This document shows, one piece after another, positions 10,297 through 21,080 of a stretch of DNA of 64,000 nt. The first letter of the stretch is position 1. Each line of letters opens with the position of its first letter. This stretch comes from Nageia nagi (taxonomy: Eukaryota > Pinophyta): NCBI GenBank assembly GCA_050084985.1, contig JBITNC010000002.1:36766001-36830000 (forward strand). The letters are read 5' to 3'. A program made the position numbers and the translations under genes. The notes below the pieces were generated by a model that worked only from the letters and a program-made list of their open reading frames with translations, was not told the DNA's origin and did no database searches.

Positions 10297-12112
10297 TTGA
10301 TTAAAGGAGGTTCCATGAAGCTGGAGGCTTTAGAGAAGGCTTGGGCTTGGGTCAGGTCCAATCGAGATAACAAGATATTGGAGATGGTGGGATTATATGA
10401 CCTAGCAATCATGGGGCATGTGCAAATTAACTTTTCATTGTTGATAGCCTTCACATTTCACCTTCCAACTAGTGAAATAACAATTACATTACTAGACATT
10501 TACAACATATGGTACATACCTATTCGGGGTTGACTTAGTTCTCATGCATCTATTGGGAGCAAAGAGGAAAGACAATAGTTATTCACCTAGTTAACAGGTA
10601 ATGAACATCATGATTGGGATCACTGGGTGACATACTTGCATTCAACTAGCTAGGTTTATCTTGATACCAAGAGTCTCTGGTTACTAGTGTTATCCATTAT
10701 AGTAGCGTTCTTATATCCAAACAAGAACAACTCCATGTTTACACTAAGATTGGTATTGATAGTATATGATATTTGTGCTAGGGGCACCATTTATGCTTAG
10801 GGACCATGCATACTCTCTCAGTTGTATCGCAACTTGCATCATGTGGTTATCATGAGCAAGTCCATTGTTAGTGTGGCTCATGCAAGTCTTATTCAAATAT
10901 GGGTGTATGAATATATCATGTTTAGACTAGTAGGATTGGCAAGGGAGAAGGGTGATGTGATCAATCTTGCTATGTACTATTGGGTTTTAATTCTCAATCA
11001 CTTTTGGGAACTATGTGATATTGAGGCATGTAGGAGAGAGGTGGATGATCTTTAGACTGATGATATTATGTGGGTCACATATCATGACCATGCATGGGAT
11101 GAGGATGCATACTAGACTAATTGGTTGAGGCAACATTATTTTCTGTAGACACGGTGGAATGGGGTTGATCCCTATTATCTCATATAAGTATTACAATAGT
11201 TTAGGTTGATATAAGATATCTCAATAAAAGTGCTATATTACCTCAGGAAGAGACATGAGGTAGATACATCTTAAGGTACTTCAATGATGCTCATATGGAG
11301 GAGTACATGGGAGGAGCCCTACAAAGTAGATGGACCAACAATTGTGTCATTTACTCATGATATTGTCTCAGGGTATTAAGCATAGTGGGAAGGTTTTAGA
11401 TCTGCCTCTCTTGGTATTCCAAAGATAAATGACAATGGTATGGAGGTAGAGACTGAGGAGTCATATAATGAGGATGTGGAGATGTCATGTGATGAACCAC
11501 CCCCTCATATTCCCCTAGCTTCAAGAACCCACTCAAATGGGATAGACTTGCTTGAGAAGCCATCCCACTTGTTTCTATAGGTATATATTTTAAGTTTAAA
11601 TTTCATATGTTTTATATTTTTATGTTTCAATATTGAATTTAATTTTTTGGCAAAGTATGTGATCATTAGGATAACTGCCTTAAAGAGGAGGTTATCATCC
11701 TTCAACCTTTAAAGGATAAAGTTAATAGATTGAGGTCTATGGAGGCCAAGTCAATTGCATTGAGGAGCAAATTAGTGGAGCAAGATTCATGCATTATTAT
11801 CCTTGAAATGGACAATAAGAGATTGACACAATAGTTATCCATGATGTCCTCGAATGAGTCTTGGACCTTTATAAGCAAGCAAATGGAGACAAATCAACAA
11901 CTGCATTGGGGGATTGAGGACCTCAAGGAAAACTATGGGAAGGCCAAGGCACTTTTAGTGGCTCATAAGATCATGGGTAGTGGGATTATAGGATATTTTA
12001 GGATGTCTTTAGATAGAGCAACTTACAAGAGTCGTAGGGTAGAGAGTGGTGATGGGAGTGGCAACAAGGAGAGCCACTCATGGGATATTGTAATATATAT
12101 ATATTATGTGAA
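10297..12112 (+). pseudogene. Plant mobile domain (PMD) protein pseudogene, antisense inside Tat-1
   Basis: Plus-strand frame 1 reads TFHLPTSEITITLLDI near 10460-10500, FLYPNKNNSMFTLRL near 10708-10752, and LYRNLHHVVI then SLIQIWVYEYI at 10820-10915. Those are conserved blocks of the plant mobile domain, a family found in host proteins such as MAIN/MAIL and in plant transposons. The blocks stay in one frame over about 750 bp despite stops (such as TGA at 10531), so decay is mainly by substitution. After about 11.6 kb another frame carries a coiled-coil-like stretch (KLVEQDSCIIILEMDNKRL), then the 114-codon frame 11841-12185 with IEDLKENYGKAKALLVAHK. It is opposite in sense to the Gag of its host. 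Function unknown; clearly inactive. Confidence 0.75.
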
Positions 12113-12185
12113 TCAATTATTTTATTGTTGTATATTTTATTTATTTTGTATTTTAAAGGAATATATTAGTATATATTGGAAATAA

Positions 12186-12869
12186 AAATATTTATAATAA
12201 ATTGTGTGAAAAGATTACTTAATGTAAAAATTGACATGTTTGATAATTTTGATAATAAACTTTCTACCAGCCACATGTCTCAATTTTTCATAATAAACCA
12301 CTTAAAAAGCACATAACATATGCTTAAAACACTTTAAAATAAATAATGGACAAATAAGGTAACTTTCTTTTCTTTTATGTCAAAGAAAACACACAATGTG
12401 GATGTTGTACCTCAGGCTTATGGTATCCATGTTATTAAATATTGCAAATTTTAAAGAAAAATATATGGACAACATGAAGGGTACTAACCTAGAAACATAA
12501 CTTTACATTCATAAAAATGAAAATATGCATAAAAATACAAAAACTAGAAAAAAAAAAAAATACAATATAGTACATAACATGTTTGATTTTTTTATTTAAC
12601 TAATGATATGGCATACCTAGATGGTCCTCGAAACCCACCTACATTTGATTGATGTAGGTACAATGATTGGAAGTGATTTAGATGTTGAAAATACAGTGCC
12701 AACAATGTGCGAACAATTACTTCCTATGTTAGCGCACCTCTTTTGTTAAAATGTGGTATCACTATTTCTTGACAAAGCTTGTTTTTATTTTATGGATGAC
12801 AATTTACGATGAGATGAATTGCATCTGTTAGAAAAATAATATTAAAAATAATTTGGTATACTTATGGTT
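12186..12869. other. Tat-1 interior between PMD gene and Gag
   Basis: No motif recognised. It holds an A14-like run near 12549. In an autonomous Tat element, pol would follow Gag here on the minus strand; no RT or integrase signature is visible. Confidence 0.45.
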
Positions 12870-13770
12870 CTGATGCATCCTCTAGGCTGTTGATTCGATC
12901 TTAGCAAAGAATCCATGAATCTATTCAAATTAATTTTTGATCAATGAAATCCTATATAATATTCCTTAAATCCTTGCAATATTTGGTTTGGTGTCATGAC
13001 ATTCAATGATAATTGCAAAATTCCTTAAATCTATAATTTTCAAGAACACCATTTGGAAAATGATGTTAAAAAATTGTTGGTAATTCAATGAGATATTTAT
13101 CTAACAATACATTTAAGATATTATCAACACTTTCATTTAACTTTGTATGCTTTCTTTTAGGCTAAAAAGACCTCTTACCTGTAGTCACCGTTGCTCCTAC
13201 TTGTGTTGGTGATAGAGAACCTTTTACCTTTAGGATGTTAATATTTAAAGACTCTTTATAATATTGTAAAATGTAATGCTTTATTTTAAGAAATTTATAA
13301 ATCATATTACCCAAAGAGATATCATCATGATCAAACACCTCTATTTTGAATATAGGTAATAAATCATTTGCAAAAGTATTTTTTAAATCTTGTTCAATAG
13401 CAGTAACTCTATTAGTAATTTTTTGTCACATTTTCACAAAATTAGTCAAAGATTATTCTTGTACTTGCTTAATTTTGCAAAGATATTTAAATTCAATCCT
13501 ATCCTAAATATTGTATTTGGAATTAGCAATGAATTTTAAAATAAGATTTTTATATTTATCAACGCTCTTTTCAAGAAGAGAAAAATACCATTTTAATACA
13601 TCATCTTTCAAACTACTTGAAAATAATTTAGCAAGCATATCATGATCATGGAGAAAGTTAATAGCTTCTTTTTGAAAATTTTTAACATGCATTTTTGGAT
13701 CTTGAAAACCACTATTTTGTAATCTTAATGCTCTTTTTACTAGTATAATCTCTAGAAACAATTCTATCAC
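12870..13770 (-). pseudogene. Tat/Ogre-type Gag, degenerate
   Basis: The minus strand encodes the retrotransposon Gag fold at 13504-13770: DPKMHVKNFQKEAINF, then LFSSSLKDDVLKWYFSLL, typical of plant gypsy Gag. Downstream, at about 12905-13030, comes a knuckle-like block CNYH-x4-HQTKYC followed by DLRNII and DFIDQKLI, the CX2HX4HX4C pattern of Tat/Ogre Gag. Four stops lie within that block alone. Gag packages element RNA into virus-like particles; this copy cannot make a full protein. Together with the LTR/PPT type it places the element in the Tat lineage. Confidence 0.75.
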
Positions 13771-14382
13771 TTAAAGGATGTTTTAAGAAATGAAAGAAAT
13801 CATCATCATCACTATTATAAATTTTTTATCCTATTTTTTAACCCTTTCTTGTAATTATGCATTGGGATCATGCAGTAGAGGATTATGCAATTGCTTGTTG
13901 AGTTTGAGGTGTAATGGTCAATTGGGAGGATGAATTGATAGGTTGACTAGCAATTGTGGCTGGTGATGGGGGTTATGGGAGCATGGTATTATTTTTTAGA
14001 GTAGTTGAATATTTATGGGTAGGGACACTAGCAACTTTCTTTAATTATGCTTCCTTGAGTTTCAAAAGGGGCTAATCCTATTGGTCCATTGTTCCTCTAT
14101 GTTATCTATTAGGTAACATATGAAATCTAACTATTGATCATTGATAGATTTTTGGAAAGTATATGACTCCTATGCATCTATTAGAACATCAATTTTAATT
14201 TCATATTCCTCTTGTGTCCAATTATGTTTCTTTTCATAATCCCTATTGATTAAAGCACTAATTTGATTACATACACTTTCAAGTTTTTTAAATTTAGTTG
14301 AATTAGACTTACTATTATCATCATAGATATAGTTATTGAGCTTACTTGATTTTGGTTGTTTGTTAGTGTCTACCTAAGATTC
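13771..14382. other. Tat-1 spacer between Gag core and upstream ORF
   Basis: Probably the decayed N-terminal part of Gag or a linker. The minus strand has many stops. I see no motif. Confidence 0.4.
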
Positions 14383-15117
14383 CTAATTATCATTGTTATG
14401 TTCAAAATTCTCTTCATCTAGTTCCATTTTTAGAACAGTAGGAGGTTTCATTTTGACTATATGAGAATCATGAAAAAAGTTGTTCACGGCATCGATGTCC
14501 TTCATTTTATTGATAGACTTCCTCCATTTTGTTGAACTTGCATTTTCATATTGAAATAAAGAATTTGATGAAAGTGGAGTGCTAATATTTGACTCTAATA
14601 GATCATGTTTTGTTAAAATATTAATAATATTTTCAACATTGTTAGTAACAAAATATTCCATTATATCAATATGAGCCATTAGTTCCTTTATAGATCTAAT
14701 AATTTCATGAATAACATCAAGATCATCATTATCAGATTCACTTTCAATAGTATTGGTAGATCTTTCTTGATTTACAGTTTCAAAATCACCATGAATAAAG
14801 TCCATTTTAAATTTATTAAGGGTTTGGCTAATAATATTCATTTGAAAACTAGAGTTAATAGATTCAAATTCTTCTTCATCTATGGCTATGCAAGCATGTG
14901 GATGAGGTTCACAAAATTCAAGAGGTATATTAGGCTTAATCCTAGTTATCCATCTAATTTCATCAAAATGAACCATCCCTCTAGAAATTCTAGATTGCTT
15001 CTCAATGAAAAATGTCTTTGTTACATATGCAAAATAAACCTTAATTTTATCATTTTGATGTGCAACTACCCTAACAATATTAGTTAAAGGAAGAAAGAGT
15101 AATGCAAATGGGTTCAT
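14383..15117 (-). CDS. Uncharacterised 244-residue ORF upstream of Tat-1 Gag
   Basis: An uninterrupted minus-strand frame from ATG at 15117 to a stop at 14383; the ATG is about 70 bp inside the 5' LTR boundary. The N-terminal 100 residues are mixed (including HPHACIAIDEEEFESI near residue 75). The middle is acidic (ESESDNDDLDVIHE) and the C-terminus is charged, ending NFEHNNDN. No zinc finger, protease or membrane segment is visible. Tat/Ogre elements are known to carry an extra ORF before Gag, which this position would fit. Its integrity is odd because Gag next door is full of stops. Whether it is translated is unknown. Confidence 0.5.
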   Translation of the reverse strand: MNPFALLFLPLTNIVRVVAHQNDKIKVYFAYVTKTFFIEKQSRISRGMVHFDEIRWITRIKPNIPLEFCEPHPHACIAIDEEEFESINSSFQMNIISQTLNKFKMDFIHGDFETVNQERSTNTIESESDNDDLDVIHEIIRSIKELMAHIDIMEYFVTNNVENIINILTKHDLLESNISTPLSSNSLFQYENASSTKWRKSINKMKDIDAVNNFFHDSHIVKMKPPTVLKMELDEENFEHNNDN

Positions 15118-15164
15118 GACTCTCTTGATGGAGGATGCCTTAGAAGGAAACCTAGGTGTGTAAG

Positions 15165-15185
15165 ATCAGTTAGGTTCATTATAAA
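15165..15185 (-). promoter_or_regulatory. Decayed Tat-1 primer-binding site
   Basis: Just inside the 5' LTR the minus strand reads TTTATAATGAACCTAACTGA. That resembles the X-family motif TTTTGGTGAACCCATCTG at the same position. tRNA not identified. Confidence 0.4.
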
Positions 15186-15892
15186 TGTAAATAATAAATT
15201 ATGTAAATAATAAATATAAACACAAAGTAAATTCTCAAAGATGATACTTATTCAAATATACAGATAAATAAATGAAAAGTGTGCACCTAACTATGATATA
15301 ATAATCCTAAAGATATGGCAAGGGAGTATAGAGGATTGGATTAGATTAGAGATAAAATTTGATGGAGTTGATGAGTCATGTAAAACCAAATGTTGTCGCC
15401 CCTTCTTTTTTTAGCTTTGGATCGTAAATATGCATGTCGTTGATGACATGCTAAATATAGGGCATTGATATCATGAGACCTATATAATTAAATTGTATAA
15501 AAAATATATCATGTAATTATAACTCATGACATAACAAATCTTCCAACAAATCTTCCAATAGGTTTCATCAAGAGACACCATAAGAATGATGTATGGGATA
15601 ACCACCTATCAGAGATATTCGATAAGGATGTCAACCTCCAACTCCTGTATTTTAACTTGTAAAGAAACATAAAGGAGTGAAATCCAACTCATAGCGATAA
15701 TATAATCATTGTTATATTTAAAATACTTTAAAATATGAACCATGATAAATGATATTCCATTTGATATAACACATGGTATTGCATTGTAATATCAACTTTA
15801 TCTTGACATTTGTAATATTGCTTTTAATACTTTTAGAGAAATCTAAAATATCATTTATTAAATAAATAATAAATCAATTTTAGGTGTCTACA
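15186..15892 (-). repeat. Tat-1 5' LTR
   Basis: 707 bp. On the minus strand it begins TGTAGACACCTAAAATTGAT and ends with CA at 15186; partner of 7868-8563. A short local duplication (AACAAATCTTCC twice near 15534-15556) is present only in this copy. Confidence 0.85.
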
Positions 15893-16250
15893 CTTTGTAT
15901 GCCATTTTCCCTTTTGCATAAACTAATCAAAATTCCTTATCATTCCTTCTTGAAGTAGGAATTTTCTCATCAAGTATTATATCTTCCATTGCCTCTTCAA
16001 AAGTTAATGAAGCCAAATAATCCCAATGATGCAGAATTAGAGTATCTTCTTTGACATATAAAAATGAAGGCTTAAATAATTTGAAGTTCTTCACTAGCAA
16101 CATAATACATTTCCATGTAACTAGGTAAGTCAAGTTTGAATGCATTTTCCCATGTTTGTCCATGATTTGAAATTGTCCATAATGTATGGGTTTCAACTTC
16201 TTACCAGGTATTTGAAGCCTCTCCTTACCCAAATGCAACCATATCATATA
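15893..16250 (-). pseudogene. gypsy-2 integrase C-terminal region
   Basis: The 106-codon minus frame 15927-16247 contains MIWLHLGKERLQIPGKKLKP and LTYLVTWKCIM, the usual small C-terminal domain of plant Ty3/gypsy integrases that follows the catalytic core and helps bind DNA. It then runs into a linker (SLTFEEAMEDIILDEKIP). It is cut by Tat-1 at 15892. The following residues on the minus strand read KGKMAYK. Confidence 0.65.
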
Positions 16251-16559
16251 TCCAATCTAAAACTAATGTGCAATTTTGTATTTATCATGACACTTCTTAT
16301 ATTATTATTGAGTCTTCTTCAACTTCTCCTCAATATACTCATGAGAAAATTAAAAATTTTAATGAAATTCAAATCCATATTAGCTTTGTGCTTACTAATC
16401 CCTTCTACATCTAAACCACTTAGAAAAACTCCATCAAAAGGTGATTATGGTAGAAAATCATAACATACCTCAAATGATGATAATTTATTAGATGAATAAA
16501 TAACCTTATTGTAGCAATATTACATGTAATATATGTTTTCATCTCAAGCTTTTGGTCTT

Positions 16560-17235
16560 TATTAATAAAAATTCCTCAACAAATGAATAATGGTCACGTA
16601 AACAATTCTAGTTTAATCATTTGTTTGAGGATGAAATGTTGTGGATCTTTTCAGCTTAATATACAATATTCCCTAAAGTGCATTCCAAAACATGCTAAGG
16701 AACCAAATGATACAATAACTAATGATACTATTGGGAAAACCAAAATTCACAAATACATTTTGAAAGAATAAAGTTGTTTCTCCTTCAATTATAATGGTCT
16801 TCTTCAATGGAATCATAATAGCCATTTTTAAACCTATCAACTATCACATATAAGCAATCATTTTTCTTGCGATTAGTAGGCAATATACCTATAAAGTCCA
16901 ATGAGATACTTTCCCAAGGCTAGGTAGGAATTAGTAGGTGAGTGTACAATCCCAACTTTCGATTACTTAGCTTATAAGTGTTATAAATGGTACACCCACA
17001 AATATATTTGATGACATCATTATACATATTAGTCCAACATATATATTGTTACAATTTTGTAAAATTTTATGTATCCCAAAATGAACAATAACCAATAAAG
17101 TGTGAACTTTTCTAATCAATTGCAATCTACTACTTTTAGAAACATAAAGTTTTTCATACTTGAATAATAAGACATCCTCAAAGTGATAATATTCTATTGA
17201 GGCATTCTTTTCTTCCCAAAGGCTATCATACACTT
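16560..17235 (-). pseudogene. gypsy-2 integrase (zinc-binding and catalytic core), degenerate
   Basis: The minus frame 16967-17233 holds the N-terminal HHCC-type region, with VHTLLVIVHFGIHK near its middle. Next, at about 16800-16920, comes PWESISLDFIGILPTNRKKN and VIVDRFK, the first catalytic aspartate region. At about 16590-16720 the FHPQTND block near the core's end is visible. Several stops and shifts separate them. Integrase inserts the element's cDNA into the chromosome; this copy is dead. Confidence 0.75.
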
Positions 17236-17543
17236 ATCTAAATTCTTCATTATCCCTATATTCACCTTTATAAGTATCAAAATAAAAAGGTTCTAACTCC
17301 ATGATAATTGAAGCAATTTTCATGGGAGGTATAGATAATAGGTCAACCAACTTGTTAGTTATACCTTTCTTGTATTTAATCAAAAAGTTAATGTAAGAAC
17401 CCTATCCACTTAAAGTATCTTGACTACTACAATTTAATTTTGACTTGCATATATTTCAATAGTTCATGATCAATATGAATTATTGATTATTTTCCCATCA
17501 AATAGTATCTCCATTTCTTAACCACTTGAAAAAAAGCATATAA

Positions 17544-17760
17544 TTATTTATCATATATAGGATAATTACAAATAGCTCTTGAAAATAATTTAGAATGATA
17601 AAATAATAGTTTACCTCCTTGGAGTAAATTTGCTCCCATAATATGGCATGGAGCATCAGTATCCACTTCAAAATATATTATCATATCTAGGATAACAAGA
17701 ACAAGTGCATTGCACACCTTGTCCATCAACTTATAATAAGGTTATTCTTCTTCTTTACCC
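17544..17760 (-). pseudogene. gypsy-2 RNase H region, degenerate
   Basis: The minus frame 17544-17729 reads YFEVDTDAPCHIMGANLLQG then LLFYHSKLFSRAICNYPIYDK. This is the start of the gypsy RNase H domain, with the D-x-D/S-A pattern and the later Y...Y-K pattern. RNase H removes template RNA during reverse transcription. It lies immediately downstream of RT in the minus reading, as expected. Confidence 0.7.
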
Positions 17761-18009
17761 TACATAATACTATTATTTTTTTACAATTTTTTCACTAAGA
17801 GTGTATTAACATGTGAAAATTATTTTATTAACTTCCTTAAATACTAAATTTCTCCAAAAAATATTCTAAACACAATTTGACCACTCTTGGATGGTTTCAA
17901 CTTTGGCTAGATCAATTTAGATATCTCTTATACCAATTGCATGGCCCAAAAAACCCAATGAATCCCTTTAAAACTCAAACTTCTAATTAAGATTAAATAT
18001 TAGTTTCAC

Positions 18010-18500
18010 CTACCATAAAATTATCAACCCCTCTCTCAAGGATTGCATATGCTTCTTCCAAGATGAACAATATAACAAAATATCATCTACAAAGATAAAC
18101 ACACACTTTTCCAACATATGATGAAGTAAATTGTTTATTATTCTCATTAATATTTTATGAGCATTTATCAATCCAAAATGGCATGACCAACCACTCAAAA
18201 ATACATTATTTTTTATTGAAGGTTATTTTCTAAATAACCTCATTTTTCATTTGAAATTGATAATAACCATATTTCAAATCAAGTTTGGTGAAATATTTGG
18301 GATGCTTTAATTGATTAATAAAATCATCAATAAAAGGAAGTAGATACTTATTTTTGATGATTATTTTCTTAAACATCTCATAATCAATGGACATCCTCCA
18401 ATTCCCAACCTTCTTTGGAACTAAAATAATAAAACCTATCCACAATGCATGAGGCCTCACAAGCCCTTTCTCTAACAATTCTTTTACTTTCCTCTTCACC
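18010..18500 (-). pseudogene. gypsy-2 reverse transcriptase, degenerate
   Basis: The minus frame 18230-18499 begins KRKVKELLEKGLVRPHA and continues VPKKVGNWRMSIDYEM then YFTKLDLKYGYYQFQM, the fingers and palm of a Ty3/gypsy RT with the first catalytic aspartate region. The next frame (18010-18198) has FGLINAHKILMRIINNLL and FIFVDDILLYC, where VDD is the catalytic pair. A frame change and stop near 18200-18230 split the domain. Confidence 0.85.
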
Positions 18501-19460
18501 TAATTAGATTCCAATAACAATTTAGTATATAACCTAATATTAAGAATTAATGAATTTGGAAATAGATGGATTTTATATTCCACTTTTGTCTTTAGTATTA
18601 TATCATGAGATGCTTGCATAAATTATTTAAACTCTTAGAGAAACTTCTTCAAATATCCCTTTTTTCTTAAGAGCATAATCGACTGCCTCTACTTCACATC
18701 CATCAATCTACAAATCTTCATCTATACCTCTCACCATTAGAAGTACAAACCTATTAGTGAAATTCACTAACTACTTTACTTATTCAAGTATGTTACCATT
18801 GAAAACTTTTTTCTTTTCTTTATAAGTATGAATTTTGAATCATTTTCCATTTTTCATGGACCTTTATTGGTTTAGAATCCTATAAAAAGTAGCATCTCTT
18901 TCCTACAAATATGGGCTACTAAAGACAACATGGCATAACTCTAGATGTAAAATATCACAAGTTATCTCATATTTAAACTTCTCATTATTGGAAAATATGA
19001 AATTACATTGCTAAGTAACTTATATCTCAACATCTTTATGTGATTGGATAAGGTTAAGGATAAGTTTTTTTTCTTTAATCCCAAATGTTGTATTAATTTT
19101 TTTTGAGATCATATTTCTTTATGATATAGAATCATGTAATGTAACTACATTTTTCATATTGATTTGGGTATATACCCAAAATAAATCTTTCTTAGTTACT
19201 TTTGGAACTATCTTCTTCTTTGAGACTAAAAATGGGCTTGTCCATGATCCTCAAAAGTTTGCAACTTCCTTTATCATTGCCTAATCATACATACCAACTT
19301 TTCTATAGCTATTGTTATGTCAATACAATATTCATCTTAAATACACACATTTTTGGATCTCTTCTTTCCTTTATTTAACCATTTAAGCTTCTTCTTAGGA
19401 TGTAATTTACAACACTTCCCAATTACATGCCCATTAACCTTGCCATGACCACAATTTCTT
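18501..19460 (-). pseudogene. gypsy-2 protease region and Gag zinc knuckle, degenerate
   Basis: At about 19388-19450 the minus strand reads CGHGKVNGHVIGKC followed by KLHPKKKLKW, a retroviral-type zinc knuckle in which the second Cys has become Gly, with the lysine/HP tail common in plant gypsy Gag. From there to the RT lies the protease/linker. I could not find a clean D-S/T-G. The frame is broken throughout. Confidence 0.6.
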
Positions 19461-20260
19461 TCATCTTTCTATACCATTATATAAGTCTTCAAGTTTTGAT
19501 TTTTATTTTACTTATATGTATTTGTTTCATTCTTTATACCACTTTTATTTTATTTATGAATAGTGTAAATATATTAATACTGAATTTTTGAAATACCCTC
19601 CAACAACCTTGTACATTAACCCTTTTGCATTTTGATTAATATAGTAAAATTTAGATATTTCAATATATAACTTTCATGCAAAAAGTAATTCAATAAGAAT
19701 ACAATAAAAATATATGTTCAAAGATGGAAAGGAGATTGTAGCATTGTATAGCCATGGTTATTCAAGAATAGCTCATAACATAATATAAGGATAATTACAT
19801 AAAAGAGAATTTGTAATTTGTCATACAATTCCTACTCCTATGGTTTCCATATTTAAGATTAAACATAGTGTGACTATCTATGAAAACTACAAAAAATATT
19901 ATTCCAAAAGTTAAAAATGAGATCATCCTGCAGAATGTGAATGTATTCAATATGATCCTCTTACTAGTCATCAAATATGAAGGAGAGATTCTAATAGTTG
20001 TTCTTATAGAACCTTTGATATATATTTCTTTTCAATACTCTTACTGTGGTGGGGTTCTTAAGTATGTTCTCTAACATTAGGTTAAGAATGCATTTTCTTA
20101 TTATAGCTTCAACAAGCATCTTATTATGAATGTCTCATCTCTATGGTATTATTTTTACTTAGGTCTTAATATCTTCTCTTTTTCTTATTCTAATGCTCCA
20201 AATCAGTAGCTTTTGATTCTTTACCCTTAGCAGTATTGCTCATACCATTCTTATTTTTCT
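19461..20260. other. Unassigned segment inside gypsy-2
   Basis: AT-rich with no recognised domain; the 64-codon plus frame at 19880-20074 is unsupported. On the minus strand near 20110-20140 a peptide DIHNKMLVEA resembles LIHNRMLAEA coded near 62450, hinting that both derive from one unidentified repeat. Confidence 0.35.
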
Positions 20261-21080
20261 TTCCTTATTTAATATTCTTATTTTCTTTTATTCTAGTTGT
20301 AATTGGTTTGGTTTGGTATGCTTCAATCTCAAGTTTTCATTTTTTTAAAACTTTATCATAATTTATGCTTATAGGTTTCATAATTTTACATTTTACCTTC
20401 TTTTCATTAAATGTTTGAGATATAGGGATATCCTCATGACTGTCATCAATTATTAATTTCTTTTTCTTTCTAATTTTCTTTACCAATCTACTTTTTTTGA
20501 ATCTTCTATGAACTTATTTCTTAGCTAGTGGTTATTACCCTGAATGGGATATTATTTAACCTATTCTTATATATTAACATTATGAAACTATGATGTAATG
20601 AAACTTTTGCACTACCATTATTAAACTTTGTAATTAAGATTTCCATAGAATACAATATTAAATATGGAAACTTAGTCTTGAAATGGTTTAATAACCCAAA
20701 GTTGTAAGAAAATACCTTTTTGTATTGTCCCTACAAAATTATGTACTAAATTAGTGCTTTAGTTACTTATTCCTATTGTTTAGTTAGATGATTTTGCTCA
20801 TAGCCCATTTTATATTTGACCAACACATCAATAGGGTCTTTACATAATGTGATTTCTTAAAGCTTGTTGAGTTTACCTTTATTGACCTTCTTTTCAACAT
20901 ATCTCATCTTGATTATCTTTCTTATGGTCTTGGTATTAAACTCTAACTTCAATTTTCTAACTATTTCTTTTCCATTCTTCCATATCTTTGCCACCTTACA
21001 TGATAATTCAAGATCAAAATCACTACATGCTTGTTTACAGTGATGTAAACCTTCTTCGATTAAAATTTTCCATACTCAAC
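20261..21080 (-). pseudogene. Unidentified degenerate ORF (lysine-rich)
   Basis: The minus strand has protein-like stretches with few stops: SDFDLELSCKVAKIWKNG at about 20990-21040, KIIKMRYVEKKVNKGKL at about 20870-20920, and a lysine-rich block with IDDSHEDIPISQTFNEK at about 20410-20460. No catalytic motif is visible and I do not recognise the family with confidence. It could belong to the LINE whose ORF1 lies upstream (22.4-22.9 kb), or to another inserted repeat. Confidence 0.4.

Larger units (their letters stand above)
7868..15892 (-). mobile_element. Tat-1: Tat-lineage LTR element with Gag and antisense PMD gene, no pol seen
   Basis: An 8,025-bp element bounded by LTRs of 696 bp (7868-8563) and 707 bp (15186-15892), about 85% identical by eye, in minus orientation. 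The order on the minus strand is 5' LTR, decayed PBS, a 244-residue ORF, Tat-type Gag with a CX2HX4HX4C knuckle, about 2.5 kb carrying a plus-strand plant-mobile-domain gene, polypurine tract, 3' LTR. I found no RT, RNase H or integrase motif, so it is probably non-autonomous. Extra antisense ORFs are a known habit of the Tat group. The 5-bp flanks (CCTTG and TTTGT) do not match, so the target duplication is lost or an edge is altered. Confidence 0.75.

Noticed and set aside
14707-15087. 126-codon plus-strand frame
   Set aside because: Entirely antisense to the 244-residue minus ORF; its Asn/Phe/Ile-rich composition fits a shadow.
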